18,285 nt of DNA from JAWXUE01 sp044432925 (GTDB lineage: Bacteria > Bacillota_I > Bacilli_A > Acholeplasmatales > Anaeroplasmataceae). Positions 1-7,620 of this stretch are shown piece by piece. The stretch is taken from positions 1 through 18,285 of the forward strand of contig JAWXUE010000028.1 of the NCBI GenBank assembly GCA_044432925.1, given 5' to 3'. Both the position numbers and the translations under genes were made by a program. The first letter of the stretch is position 1, and each line of letters begins with the position of its first letter. The notes beneath the pieces were generated by a model, which was not told where the DNA came from, did no database searches, and saw only the letters and a program-made list of their open reading frames with translations.

Positions 1-1
1 A

Positions 2-532
2 GATATAGAATCTAAATTTGTAATTTATCCTGCTGCTACTAGAATGCATCATGCATATATTGGTGGGTTATTATATCATACTGTTTCAATGTTAGAACTA
101 TGTGATAAATATATTGAAGTTTACCCTACTTTAAAAAGAGATTACTTAATATGTGGTGTTATTGTACATGATATGATGAAAGTTGAAGAGTATGAAGCTC
201 CTGTAAATGCATCATATTCTTTAGAAGGACAATTGTTGGGGCATATTGTAATGGGAGTAATTAAATTAGATAAAAAAGCAGAAGAATTAAAAATTTTAAA
301 TACTGAAGAAGTATTAATTTTAAAACATATGTTAATATCTCATCATGGACAACAAGCATTTGGTTCTCCAGTTAAACCTGCTACTAAAGAAGCTTTATTA
401 TTATGGTATTTAGATACTATTGATTCTAAACTAAGAGTATTAGAAGAAGAATTAGAAAAAACAGATGAAGGTACATTTACTAATAATATTAATGTATTAG
501 ATAGAGCAAAATTTTATAAAACTAAAAATTAA
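2..532 (+). CDS. yhaM: 3'-5' exoribonuclease YhaM, C-terminal HD-domain part (5' end missing)
   Basis: This is the last 176 codons of a gene that enters from the left edge; the reading frame is open from position 2, so the ATG at 44 is internal. The protein shows the YhaM HD-domain pattern: HH followed by a GGLLYHT stretch, then VIVHDMMKVEE carrying the metal-binding HD pair, then a SHHG segment, and finally a WYLDTIDSK helix with a conserved Asp. YhaM is a metal-dependent 3'-5' exoribonuclease of Bacillota with an N-terminal OB-fold domain and this HD domain; B. subtilis YhaM is a little over 300 aa, so about 40% of the protein lies outside the window. It acts in cytoplasmic RNA turnover. 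A strong hairpin terminator follows the stop directly. Family assignment is firm; the exact substrate is not visible here. Confidence 0.88.
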   Translation, partial: DIESKFVIYPAATRMHHAYIGGLLYHTVSMLELCDKYIEVYPTLKRDYLICGVIVHDMMKVEEYEAPVNASYSLEGQLLGHIVMGVIKLDKKAEELKILNTEEVLILKHMLISHHGQQAFGSPVKPATKEALLLWYLDTIDSKLRVLEEELEKTDEGTFTNNINVLDRAKFYKTKN

Positions 533-537
533 TAAAA

Positions 538-571
538 AAGATTAAAGAATTTATTTTCTTTAATCTTTTTT
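538..571 (+). terminator. Rho-independent terminator after yhaM, possibly bidirectional
   Basis: A 12-bp stem (AAGATTAAAGAA / TTCTTTAATCTT, 538-549 and 556-567) has a 6-nt loop and is followed by a run of T. The left side is preceded by a run of A, so on the minus strand the same hairpin is also followed by U residues. It could therefore stop both yhaM and any read-through of the opposing lipoprotein operon. Confidence 0.85.
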
Positions 572-580
572 TATATATAA

Positions 581-604
581 GAAAAGAGGACAATTGTCCT
601 CTTT
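581..604 (-). terminator. Terminator of the lipoprotein operon, perfect 22-bp palindrome
   Basis: Positions 583-604 form a perfect palindrome centred on CAATTG, with arms AAAGAGGACAA / TTGTCCTCTTT. Read on the minus strand it lies nine bases after the stop codon of the 910-aa lipoprotein gene and ends in TTTTC. This fits a rho-independent terminator. The even symmetry would also suit a dimeric protein-binding site, but the position makes termination more likely. Confidence 0.65.
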
Positions 605-612
605 AATGTTTA

Positions 613-3345
613 TTAATTTTCTTCAGTATATAATTCTTTTATTAAGTCCCACATACCAGCATATAAACCATTTGAATCATCAGCATAATTATTCATTGTT
701 TTATAGTTGATATCAAACCATCTTTCATTCATATTACTATCAACATCACTATACTCATCAAATACGATATTCATATTTAATTCTTGGTATAAGTAATAGT
801 TCATAACTGTTTGATTTGTTAATGTAGAGTTAAATCCAGAATAGAAACTTGATATTAATGTTTCAGTATAAGATTTTAAGTTCTCAATACCATCATCAGT
901 ATCTTTTTCATAAACGTATACTTTTAATTGATTTAAACTTGGGTATGGAGTTTCACTATATGCATTGATATATTCTTCAGTACCATTTAATTCAACAAAA
1001 ATATGTTCATATTGTTTATATTCATCATCACTATCAGCTTTATAATCACTTGTAGAAGCGAATATAGATGAAGAAGCAGTACTACCTTTAGTAGATAATA
1101 ACATATGGAAACCAAATGTACTCATACATAAAGTATCAAATTCAGTATTAGTTTGAATTTTTTCTAAGTGACTTTCATTTAAGAAATCACCGAAATCAGC
1201 CATAAAGTATTTATCTTCTGTATCTTCACCTTCAACAAAACCATCTTCAGCTTTGAATTCAGCTTTTAAGTTATTATACATATTTTGAACATGAGTTGAG
1301 AATTCAGTAACATAGTTTGAACCAGTAGAAGTATCAACAGTACCTAAGTCTTCAACTTTAATTTGAATGTTAAAGTTTTTACCTTCAGAAGTTTTTACAG
1401 CATTCCAATTTGCCCAATCATTCCCAGCTACATCATCAGTTGATAAATTTTTATTTTCAGGAGCAACTAAAGCTTTATTTTGATTAAATGCTTTTGCTAC
1501 ATAATCTAGCGCAGCAGACTCACCTAATTCTAAATAAGTAACTTCATTATAAACAGCAGTATAGATATTAACAATAGTTTGTTCGAAATCTCTTTGATCA
1601 TCAGCTGATAATTTATTCATAAATTCAGCAGGGTTATCCATATTTCCATCTAAATCATAATCAACATATAATAAAACATGTTTAATATTTAAACTATAAT
1701 AGTTGTAATAGTTATTACGAGAAACTAATTCTAATAATTCAAAATAGTTTTCATCATAAATTGTACCAAAATATTGTAAAGCTTGCATTGGTTTGAAATA
1801 GTAGTCTAAAACATCACCTTCATTATCATAACCATACATCATTGATAAATATTGTTCTTCAGTGAATTCACTTGTTAATCCACTAGAAGCATATTCATCT
1901 TTTTTAAATGATTTTAATTCATCACTTAATAAATCTTCAGCAGTCTCAATATCTTCATCAGTTAATTCATCCATATATCTAGAAGAAGCAATAGCTTTAC
2001 CTGTAAAGTAGTTATAAGCTGCATTAACACCATAATAATCTTTTAAAGTATCAAAATAAGAATCAACAGAAATCTTAGTACCATCAATAGAAGCAACATT
2101 CATATTATCTTCTAATTCTTTTGTTGTATATTCATAATCAGAGAATTTACTTGAGAAGTTTAAAGCAAGTAAAGGATCATAAATGCTTATTTTTCCTGCT
2201 TCAATTAAATCATTGATATCACTTGTAATTTGAGTATTAATAAATGAATCAGTAAGTTGAGCATCGAAAAGTTCTTCAGTAATTTCTTCAGTAATTTCTT
2301 CAATTGTTTTTCCGAAAGGAAGTAATTCTTCATCAGTTAAATCTTTCCATTCAGTATCTGCGTATTCATTAACTCTTAAAACAAAGTAATATTTTTCACC
2401 AAATTCTTTTGGTAAAGCAGTAAATTCACCTTCTTCTAATTTGTTAACAAAAGCAGCTAAATCTGAATTATAACCACTTAAAATAGTTGAATTAAAAATT
2501 GTTTCTTCAAAGAAGTTACCTTCTTGATTTAATTCAGGGTAAATTAATTCTGTTTTATAAGGATAAGCTGCGTTATATAAATCAGCAAAGAATCTTTCAT
2601 TATAATTACCTTGACCAGCAGTAATTTCAATATCATCCCAAGTAGCTTCAGCCTCAGCTAAAGTGTTAAATCCAACAATAACAGCATTGAAGTCTTGCGT
2701 ATTACGATAAGTATTATTATAATAAGTTTCAATATTTTTTTCAGTAATATAATAAGGATTTACGATAGTTTGTTCAACACCATCTTCATCTTCCTCTTCA
2801 TATTCTTCACCTTTAGCAATTTCTTCTTGTAATCTTTTTTCAGCATAACGTTCTTTAGCTAAATTTAATTTGAAATAATCAAATAAAACTTCAGGGTATT
2901 CAACACCCTCAGAAGTGATTTTAACATCCTCAGCGTTAAATTGAACGTTAGATACATATAAAGAATCAACTAATTGTTCTAATATTAAATCTATTTCATT
3001 TTGAGCCATTAAGTTAATTTTTTCAATATCATCAGTTTCAAAAAATAATTTATTTAAATAATCAGCTAAATCAGCTTTATCATCATTGTAATCTAATTCA
3101 TCAATGTATTCTTTTAAAAGTATTTCTTCAACTTCATTAAAGAATACATTATAACCATTAGGTCTTAATAAATCATATAATTGTTTGTTTGTTAATGCAT
3201 CAGTACCATTAACAGCATAATTACCAGTAATATCTCCATAAGGAGCATTAGTATTATAATCTGCTTTACCACAAGCAGATAATGTGAAGCTTAGAGTTGC
3301 GACTAACCCTAAAGCTAAAATTCTTTTCATTGTAAACTTTGACAT
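613..3345 (-). CDS. Giant lipoprotein (910 aa), possible PrsA/SurA-like foldase, paralogue of the upstream gene
   Basis: The protein begins with a lipoprotein signal peptide: positive start (MKR at residues 6-8), hydrophobic core, and lipobox LSAC with the lipidated Cys at 25. It should be anchored on the outer face of the membrane. The mature N-terminus (NYAVNGTDALTNKQLYDLL) resembles the helical opening of PrsA/SurA-type peptidyl-prolyl isomerases. Two later stretches resemble parvulin strands: IKHVLLYV with His556, and FGFHMLL with His747. Between them lies a calcium-loop-like motif, DYDLDGNMD, at 562-570. The protein is rich in Asp, Glu, Tyr and Asn, has an acidic run near residues 185-193 and a short ITEE repeat near 350-358. 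At 910 aa it is about three times the size of PrsA. The start is the ATG overlapping the previous stop (TAATG), nine bases from AGGAGG. The isomerase idea is inference; lipoprotein and paralogy are seen directly. Confidence 0.82.
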   Translation of the reverse strand: MSKFTMKRILALGLVATLSFTLSACGKADYNTNAPYGDITGNYAVNGTDALTNKQLYDLLRPNGYNVFFNEVEEILLKEYIDELDYNDDKADLADYLNKLFFETDDIEKINLMAQNEIDLILEQLVDSLYVSNVQFNAEDVKITSEGVEYPEVLFDYFKLNLAKERYAEKRLQEEIAKGEEYEEEDEDGVEQTIVNPYYITEKNIETYYNNTYRNTQDFNAVIVGFNTLAEAEATWDDIEITAGQGNYNERFFADLYNAAYPYKTELIYPELNQEGNFFEETIFNSTILSGYNSDLAAFVNKLEEGEFTALPKEFGEKYYFVLRVNEYADTEWKDLTDEELLPFGKTIEEITEEITEELFDAQLTDSFINTQITSDINDLIEAGKISIYDPLLALNFSSKFSDYEYTTKELEDNMNVASIDGTKISVDSYFDTLKDYYGVNAAYNYFTGKAIASSRYMDELTDEDIETAEDLLSDELKSFKKDEYASSGLTSEFTEEQYLSMMYGYDNEGDVLDYYFKPMQALQYFGTIYDENYFELLELVSRNNYYNYYSLNIKHVLLYVDYDLDGNMDNPAEFMNKLSADDQRDFEQTIVNIYTAVYNEVTYLELGESAALDYVAKAFNQNKALVAPENKNLSTDDVAGNDWANWNAVKTSEGKNFNIQIKVEDLGTVDTSTGSNYVTEFSTHVQNMYNNLKAEFKAEDGFVEGEDTEDKYFMADFGDFLNESHLEKIQTNTEFDTLCMSTFGFHMLLSTKGSTASSSIFASTSDYKADSDDEYKQYEHIFVELNGTEEYINAYSETPYPSLNQLKVYVYEKDTDDGIENLKSYTETLISSFYSGFNSTLTNQTVMNYYLYQELNMNIVFDEYSDVDSNMNERWFDINYKTMNNYADDSNGLYAGMWDLIKELYTEEN

Positions 3346-6300
3346 TAGTTCGCACCTCCTTTAAATAATACATCTGAAGTCCAGAAACCATAGAAGTTAT
3401 TGTTAACATCAGTTGTATCTACGTAATTATCAGAAATTCTTTGAGAATATTCGATATGTGAATCTAATCTACTATTGAAATCAGTAGCAGTTGAGTTTAC
3501 TTCTAAAGCGTTAATCATAACCATTAATTGAACAACTTCAGAATTAAATTTTGTTAAAACAGGATCTAAATAAGTATTTAAATAACTTGAAGCACTTGTA
3601 GGAAGAGAAGTAGAACTTCCAGAGTTGAAATACTCTCTACAATATACTTCTAATTGAGTGTAAGTAGCTTCTTTACTTTCAGGGTTAGAAGTTAAATCGA
3701 AAATTTTATATGAATCATCAATTCTAATAGGAACTGCACCATATAAATCTTCATCTTCACCTTCAGCATCAACTTCAACTTTACCAGTACCACCAGTTAC
3801 TAATAATAAGCTAACTGTAGATTGATCTTCATTAACAATGAAGTTTTTTGAGTCAGTTATTAAATAAGGAGCACTAAAAGTATTGTTAAACATTACTTCT
3901 AAATCATTATTATTATAAATAGATTCAACTAATTCTTGAGTAGTAGCATCTAATGTAGTTGTATTACTATGTTCACCAATAGCATTAACTTTAATATATA
4001 AACCATGTTTACGGTATTTAGCCCATGTATTTTCAACATTACCAGCTAATTTATCATCATCAGTACTTGGTTCAATTCTTGAAGAAGAATTAAATTCATT
4101 TACAGCATCAGCTAAACTTGTTTCTAAGTTAGTAGAAGAAGTTTTAGCGTAATTAATAATATCTATAATTAATTCATTAACTAAAGTTTGTTTTCTACTT
4201 GCATCTAAATCATATTCATATTCTAAAGCACTATTATTTGTATCAGTATAGAACCAACCATCATCAGCAACACCATCTTCATCCATATCAACATATACTT
4301 CAATGCTAGTTAATGTTAATGAATAAAAGTTCTCGTAAGCAGTAGAAGCAAATTCTTGTAATTCTTTATAGAATGCTTCAGTAGTTGTATTTTCTAAGAA
4401 GAAATCTCTTTTAGCATCTTGTAACATTAAGTAATCAATTGCTTCATCAACATTAGCAGTTCTATAATAAGATTGCATAAATGAATATTTACCAATAGAA
4501 GCAGGGTATCCATAACTAGAATAAGCATCATTAGCAAAGTTTGTTAATGTAAAGTTAATTGAATCTTTGTATAAATCATAATTTTCTTCATCATTTTGAA
4601 TCTCAGAGTAATAAGTTGAATCTTGAATATATTGATTGAATAATAAAGCTACTGCAGTTTCAGGACCATTGTTATTTTCTAAATAAGCAAATGCATTTTC
4701 TACACTTACTTTATATTCCCATTCTAAATCTAAATCTTTATTTTTAAAAGTAATTAATGCAACTAAATCATCACTTGATTTTTTAGTTGAAGTATATAAA
4801 GAGTTTGCTTGTTTGTAATAAAATTCGAATACTGAATCATAAATAGCAACAGTAACATAATCATTTCTTTCACTAACAACACCAGAAATATAAGAAGAAG
4901 TTAATTCAGCATCAAATAATTCAACTAAAATTTCATCATATATTTTTTTATTTTCTTCTTGATTTTCATCACCATCTTTGATTTTGAAATCGTAATATTC
5001 TTCACCATCTTCATCTTCTTCGATAGTATAGAATTCTCTTTCCACAGCATCACTTAATTTATAAATTAAATAGTAATTACTTCCATAACTTCTAGCAGAA
5101 GAAGTATATTGAATGAAATCTTGTTCAACACCATCATCATCTAATTCAGGAGAAGTTCTTAATGTATTATGTAAGTATGAAGTTAAACTTGTAGAGAAAG
5201 TATCTAATTTTTCTTTACCAAATGTTAAATTAGAACTATTAGTATTATCCTCACTTGTTAAAGATTTTAATAATAAATCTTTTTCCTCAGCTTTTTGTTC
5301 AGAATTTAATTGATTATCAGCATGGATAAGTTCAGCTGTAAAATCATAATATCTTCTATAGTTAGGAGAACTAGAATTTAATGTAACTTTTGAAGCAGCT
5401 GTACCATTGTAAGCTAATGTAGATCTATAAGTATAAATATAGTTATAGATTTCAACATATAATTTTAATATAGTAGCATCAGTACCACTTGCAGCTGTAA
5501 TAGTAGAGTCGGCACTCTCAGCAGCATTTTGATTAATTGTATATTCATCATAGTATTTATTGTAATCTGATTCATTAGACCATTTAGAAAAATCAGTGTT
5601 ACCATCTTTATCTTTTGGAGGTTGAATTAAGAACCATTCACCATTATAAGTTTTAATACCAAATTTTCTTAAAACGTTAGTAGCTTCAGTTTGATTAATA
5701 AAACGAATGATAACAGCATTAACATCTTCTTCATTTGAATAATTAGAATCATAATAATTAGCTATTTTAGAATCAGTGAAATAAACATCCATATCTTCAT
5801 CATCAGCAGCTTCTTCATTATGTTCATCGATTTCTTTATTTAAGCAATCAACAGCATATAAATATTGTGCAACACGAATTGAATATTTATTTTCAAATAA
5901 AGTATTAAAATGTGTATTACCAAGAATTTGTTCTACAGTTAATGCATCATCTAAATTAGAAGTAGCAACAATGATTCCTTCTAAGTAAACAGTATCAACA
6001 TATTTTGTTACTGCTAACTTTCTATCAGTTGCTTTCATATCATTAATATCATCCTCATCAGAAGTACCGTAAATATCTTCTAAGATATATTCAGCAACTA
6101 ATGTTTTTTGATCTTTATCAGTGATATCAACATTTTTCATGTAATCATCGAAAGTAGCTAATTCAATTTGTTGGTTTAAGTAACCTAACCCATTGTGTCT
6201 TAACTCAGTGTATAATTCACCTTGAGTAACTTTGTAGTTTCCACTTGTAGCGTAAACTGCATCACTATTAAGTCCTCCTGTAGGGTATTTGTCAGCAGTT

Positions 6301-6395
6301 GAAGAACAACCTGCTAAAGTTATCATTAACGCAGCAACCGTAACTACCGATAATGTACGTTTGAAGCGTTTCATAAGAACAGTGTTTGTTATCAT
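3345..6395 (-). CDS. Giant lipoprotein (1016 aa), first gene of a two-gene paralogous operon
   Basis: A lipoprotein signal is present, with lipobox LAGC and the lipidated Cys at residue 30. The ATG used has AAAGGAG eight bases upstream; an internal Met at residue 8 (MKRFKR) is an alternative start. The protein aligns by eye with the 910-aa product along its whole length: an opening tyrosine-rich segment ending in QGELYTELRHNGLGYLNQQ, a VNAVIIRF strand (VIVGF in the partner), LFDAELTSSYI (LFDAQLTDSFI), FYSLTLTSIEVYVDMDEDG with a calcium-loop-like motif at 703-711, LAGNVENTWAKY, and a closing YGFW segment (YAGMW). The His residues that look parvulin-like in the partner are not conserved here, so if the family is PrsA-related this copy may be non-catalytic. 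It is Ser/Thr/Asn-rich and acidic, as expected of an exported surface protein. Function unknown. Confidence 0.8.
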   Translation of the reverse strand: MITNTVLMKRFKRTLSVVTVAALMITLAGCSSTADKYPTGGLNSDAVYATSGNYKVTQGELYTELRHNGLGYLNQQIELATFDDYMKNVDITDKDQKTLVAEYILEDIYGTSDEDDINDMKATDRKLAVTKYVDTVYLEGIIVATSNLDDALTVEQILGNTHFNTLFENKYSIRVAQYLYAVDCLNKEIDEHNEEAADDEDMDVYFTDSKIANYYDSNYSNEEDVNAVIIRFINQTEATNVLRKFGIKTYNGEWFLIQPPKDKDGNTDFSKWSNESDYNKYYDEYTINQNAAESADSTITAASGTDATILKLYVEIYNYIYTYRSTLAYNGTAASKVTLNSSSPNYRRYYDFTAELIHADNQLNSEQKAEEKDLLLKSLTSEDNTNSSNLTFGKEKLDTFSTSLTSYLHNTLRTSPELDDDGVEQDFIQYTSSARSYGSNYYLIYKLSDAVEREFYTIEEDEDGEEYYDFKIKDGDENQEENKKIYDEILVELFDAELTSSYISGVVSERNDYVTVAIYDSVFEFYYKQANSLYTSTKKSSDDLVALITFKNKDLDLEWEYKVSVENAFAYLENNNGPETAVALLFNQYIQDSTYYSEIQNDEENYDLYKDSINFTLTNFANDAYSSYGYPASIGKYSFMQSYYRTANVDEAIDYLMLQDAKRDFFLENTTTEAFYKELQEFASTAYENFYSLTLTSIEVYVDMDEDGVADDGWFYTDTNNSALEYEYDLDASRKQTLVNELIIDIINYAKTSSTNLETSLADAVNEFNSSSRIEPSTDDDKLAGNVENTWAKYRKHGLYIKVNAIGEHSNTTTLDATTQELVESIYNNNDLEVMFNNTFSAPYLITDSKNFIVNEDQSTVSLLLVTGGTGKVEVDAEGEDEDLYGAVPIRIDDSYKIFDLTSNPESKEATYTQLEVYCREYFNSGSSTSLPTSASSYLNTYLDPVLTKFNSEVVQLMVMINALEVNSTATDFNSRLDSHIEYSQRISDNYVDTTDVNNNFYGFWTSDVLFKGGAN

Positions 6396-6455
6396 AATAT
6401 TTCTCCTTTAAAAATTATATTCTATATAGACTAGATTTAGTATATACGCCCATAT

Positions 6456-6484
6456 ATAATAACATTATTATTAGTAAAATGCAA
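6456..6484 (-). promoter_or_regulatory. Candidate promoter of the lipoprotein operon
   Basis: Read on the minus strand, TTGCAT (6479-6484) is followed after exactly 17 bases by TATTAT (6456-6461), about 60 bases upstream of the 1016-aa lipoprotein start. The -10 matches five of six consensus bases; the -35 matches only the TTG. The region is so AT-rich that chance matches are common. Confidence 0.4.
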
Positions 6485-6585
6485 GGATTTAATATGTTAT
6501 TTATATAGAAATTTCGTGTAAAAATCACAAAAGAATATTTAATTAAAAATATTAGTTAATTAGTTGTGTCAAAAGTCTTTTTTTT

Positions 6586-6600
6586 GAATATTATATAGTG
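6586..6600 (+). promoter_or_regulatory. Putative sporulation-type -10 element upstream of the YjcZ-like gene
   Basis: ATATTATATAGTG at 6588-6600 is identical to 11483-11495 in front of the CotD-like gene. The -10 read as AATATTATA (6587-6595) differs from the mother-cell sigma-K consensus CATAnnnTA only in its first base. The bases at the expected -35 (6569-6570, TC) match the AC consensus only in part. It lies 23 bases upstream of the start codon. The whole 6396-6623 gap is otherwise AT-rich DNA in which I see no gene. Confidence 0.4.
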
Positions 6601-6623
6601 TAATCAAGAGAGGAGGAATTTCA

Positions 6624-6731
6624 ATGGGACACTCTTGCGGATGCAACTCAACTACTAATGAAAATGGTTATGCATTAATCTTAGTACTATTCATCTTATT
6701 AGTTATTATCGGAGCTGCTTGGTTAGTATAA
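6624..6731 (+). CDS. YjcZ-family tiny sporulation membrane protein, 35 aa
   Basis: A strong ribosome site (AGAGGAGG, ending seven bases before ATG) precedes a 35-codon frame. The product starts with MGHSCGCN, then a polar stretch, then GYALILVLFILLVIIGAAWLV, a single hydrophobic helix to the C-terminus. The pattern 'FALIVVLFILLIIVGAAW' after a Gly-rich or Cys-rich head is the hallmark of the YjcZ/tiny transmembrane family, which is abundant in spore-formers and linked to sporulation. Its own terminator follows at once, so it is a monocistronic unit. The Cys-Gly-Cys head in place of the usual Gly-Tyr-rich head is unusual and is shared with the CotD-like protein further on. Family membership is confident; exact role (spore membrane or coat) is not established from sequence. 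Confidence 0.85.
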   Translation: MGHSCGCNSTTNENGYALILVLFILLVIIGAAWLV

Positions 6732-6746
6732 TTTTTAAAATAAATA

Positions 6747-6774
6747 GTTAGTTTAAAACTAGCTTTTTTCTTTT
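6747..6774 (+). terminator. Terminator after the YjcZ-like gene
   Basis: An inverted repeat (GTTAGTTT / AAACTAGC, with one G-U pair) spans 6747-6763, followed by TTTTTTCTTTT. It separates the tiny gene from walJ. Confidence 0.75.
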
Positions 6775-6790
6775 ATTATCGACTTTTTTA

Positions 6791-6799
6791 TGGTATTAT
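6791..6799 (+). promoter_or_regulatory. Extended -10 promoter of walJ
   Basis: TGGTATTAT is a TGn-extended -10 hexamer 32 bases upstream of the walJ start. No good -35 is visible, which fits extended -10 promoters. Confidence 0.5.
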
Positions 6800-6831
6800 A
6801 GAGAAAAATATAAAGAAATTGAAGTGATTAT

Positions 6832-7620
6832 ATGAAAATATGTATGCTAGCAAGTGGAAGTAGAGGCAACTGTACTTACATTGAAACAGGAGATAAAAAA
6901 ATATTAATTGACGTTGGAATAACATTCAAACAAATGAACTTAAAATTAAAACAAATAGGTGTAGATATTAATGAAATTGATGCTGTTTTTATTACGCATG
7001 AACACTTAGATCATGTCTTAGGATTAAGAACTTTTTCAAACAATTTAGACTGTGATTTTTATTTAACTCAAGGTACTTATGATAATTTAAAAAATAATGT
7101 ACATGAAACTTTATCAAAGAAAAACTTTAAAATAATTGCTGGATATGAAGAAATTATTTTAAATGATAGTATAATAAAAGCAATTCCAACTCATCATGAT
7201 GCGGCTGAATCAGTTGGATTTAAAATTGTAGATAAAGAAACAAGTTTAGTTTTAATAACCGATACAGGTTATATGGATGCTTCTTTGTTTCATCATATAG
7301 AAAATGCGACTTGTTATATTATTGAATCGAACTACGACCCAGCAGTACTTCAAGACTCTAATAGACCAAGAAAAACAAAAAATAGAATTTCAGGAGATTA
7401 CGGGCACATGTCAAATGAAGATTGTGCCATTAATTTATGTTCTTTAATGGGCGAAAACACAAAATTAGTTATACATGCTCATATATCTTTAGAATGTAAT
7501 TCTGAGGAATTAATTGTAGAAACTTTTAGAAGAATCTTTTTTGAATATAAAAAAGAAGTTGGTAATATTAGATTTGTTTGTTCTAAACAATATGAAATAA
7601 CAGAGGTGTTTGAATTATGA
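6832..7620 (+). CDS. walJ: WalJ/YycJ-type metallo-beta-lactamase-fold hydrolase
   Basis: The 262-aa protein opens with MKICMLASGSRGNCTYIE and has the metal-binding HxHxDH motif at residues 56-61 (THEHLDHVLGL), a second His pair at 121-122 (PTHHDAAESVGF), and LITDTGYMD with the bridging Asp. This is the arrangement of the WalJ (YycJ) family, whose length is usually near 260 aa. In Bacilli the gene sits in the walRK two-component cluster near htrA and rlmH and has been linked to coordinating cell division or cell-wall metabolism with replication; the enzyme's substrate is not firmly known. Here walRK is not in the window but rlmH follows with an ATGA overlap, so the two are probably translationally coupled. 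The Shine-Dalgarno sequence is weak (GAAGTGA). The gene ends in TGA, evidence that UGA is a stop in this organism. Confidence 0.9.
   Translation: MKICMLASGSRGNCTYIETGDKKILIDVGITFKQMNLKLKQIGVDINEIDAVFITHEHLDHVLGLRTFSNNLDCDFYLTQGTYDNLKNNVHETLSKKNFKIIAGYEEIILNDSIIKAIPTHHDAAESVGFKIVDKETSLVLITDTGYMDASLFHHIENATCYIIESNYDPAVLQDSNRPRKTKNRISGDYGHMSNEDCAINLCSLMGENTKLVIHAHISLECNSEELIVETFRRIFFEYKKEVGNIRFVCSKQYEITEVFEL

Noticed and set aside
2271..2302. Short tandem repeat (TTCAGTAATTTC units)
   Set aside because: It encodes an ITEE-type helical repeat within the lipoprotein and is too short and in frame to be a mobile or regulatory repeat.
5113..5313. Plus-strand open frame inside the 1016-aa lipoprotein gene
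   Set aside because: Antisense shadow with no ribosome site; the minus-strand protein is clearly conserved with its paralogue here.
7618..7620. Possible use of UGA as tryptophan (Mycoplasma-type code)
   Set aside because: walJ ends in TGA at the family's normal length, overlapping the rlmH start, and conserved Trp residues in LeuRS are all TGG.
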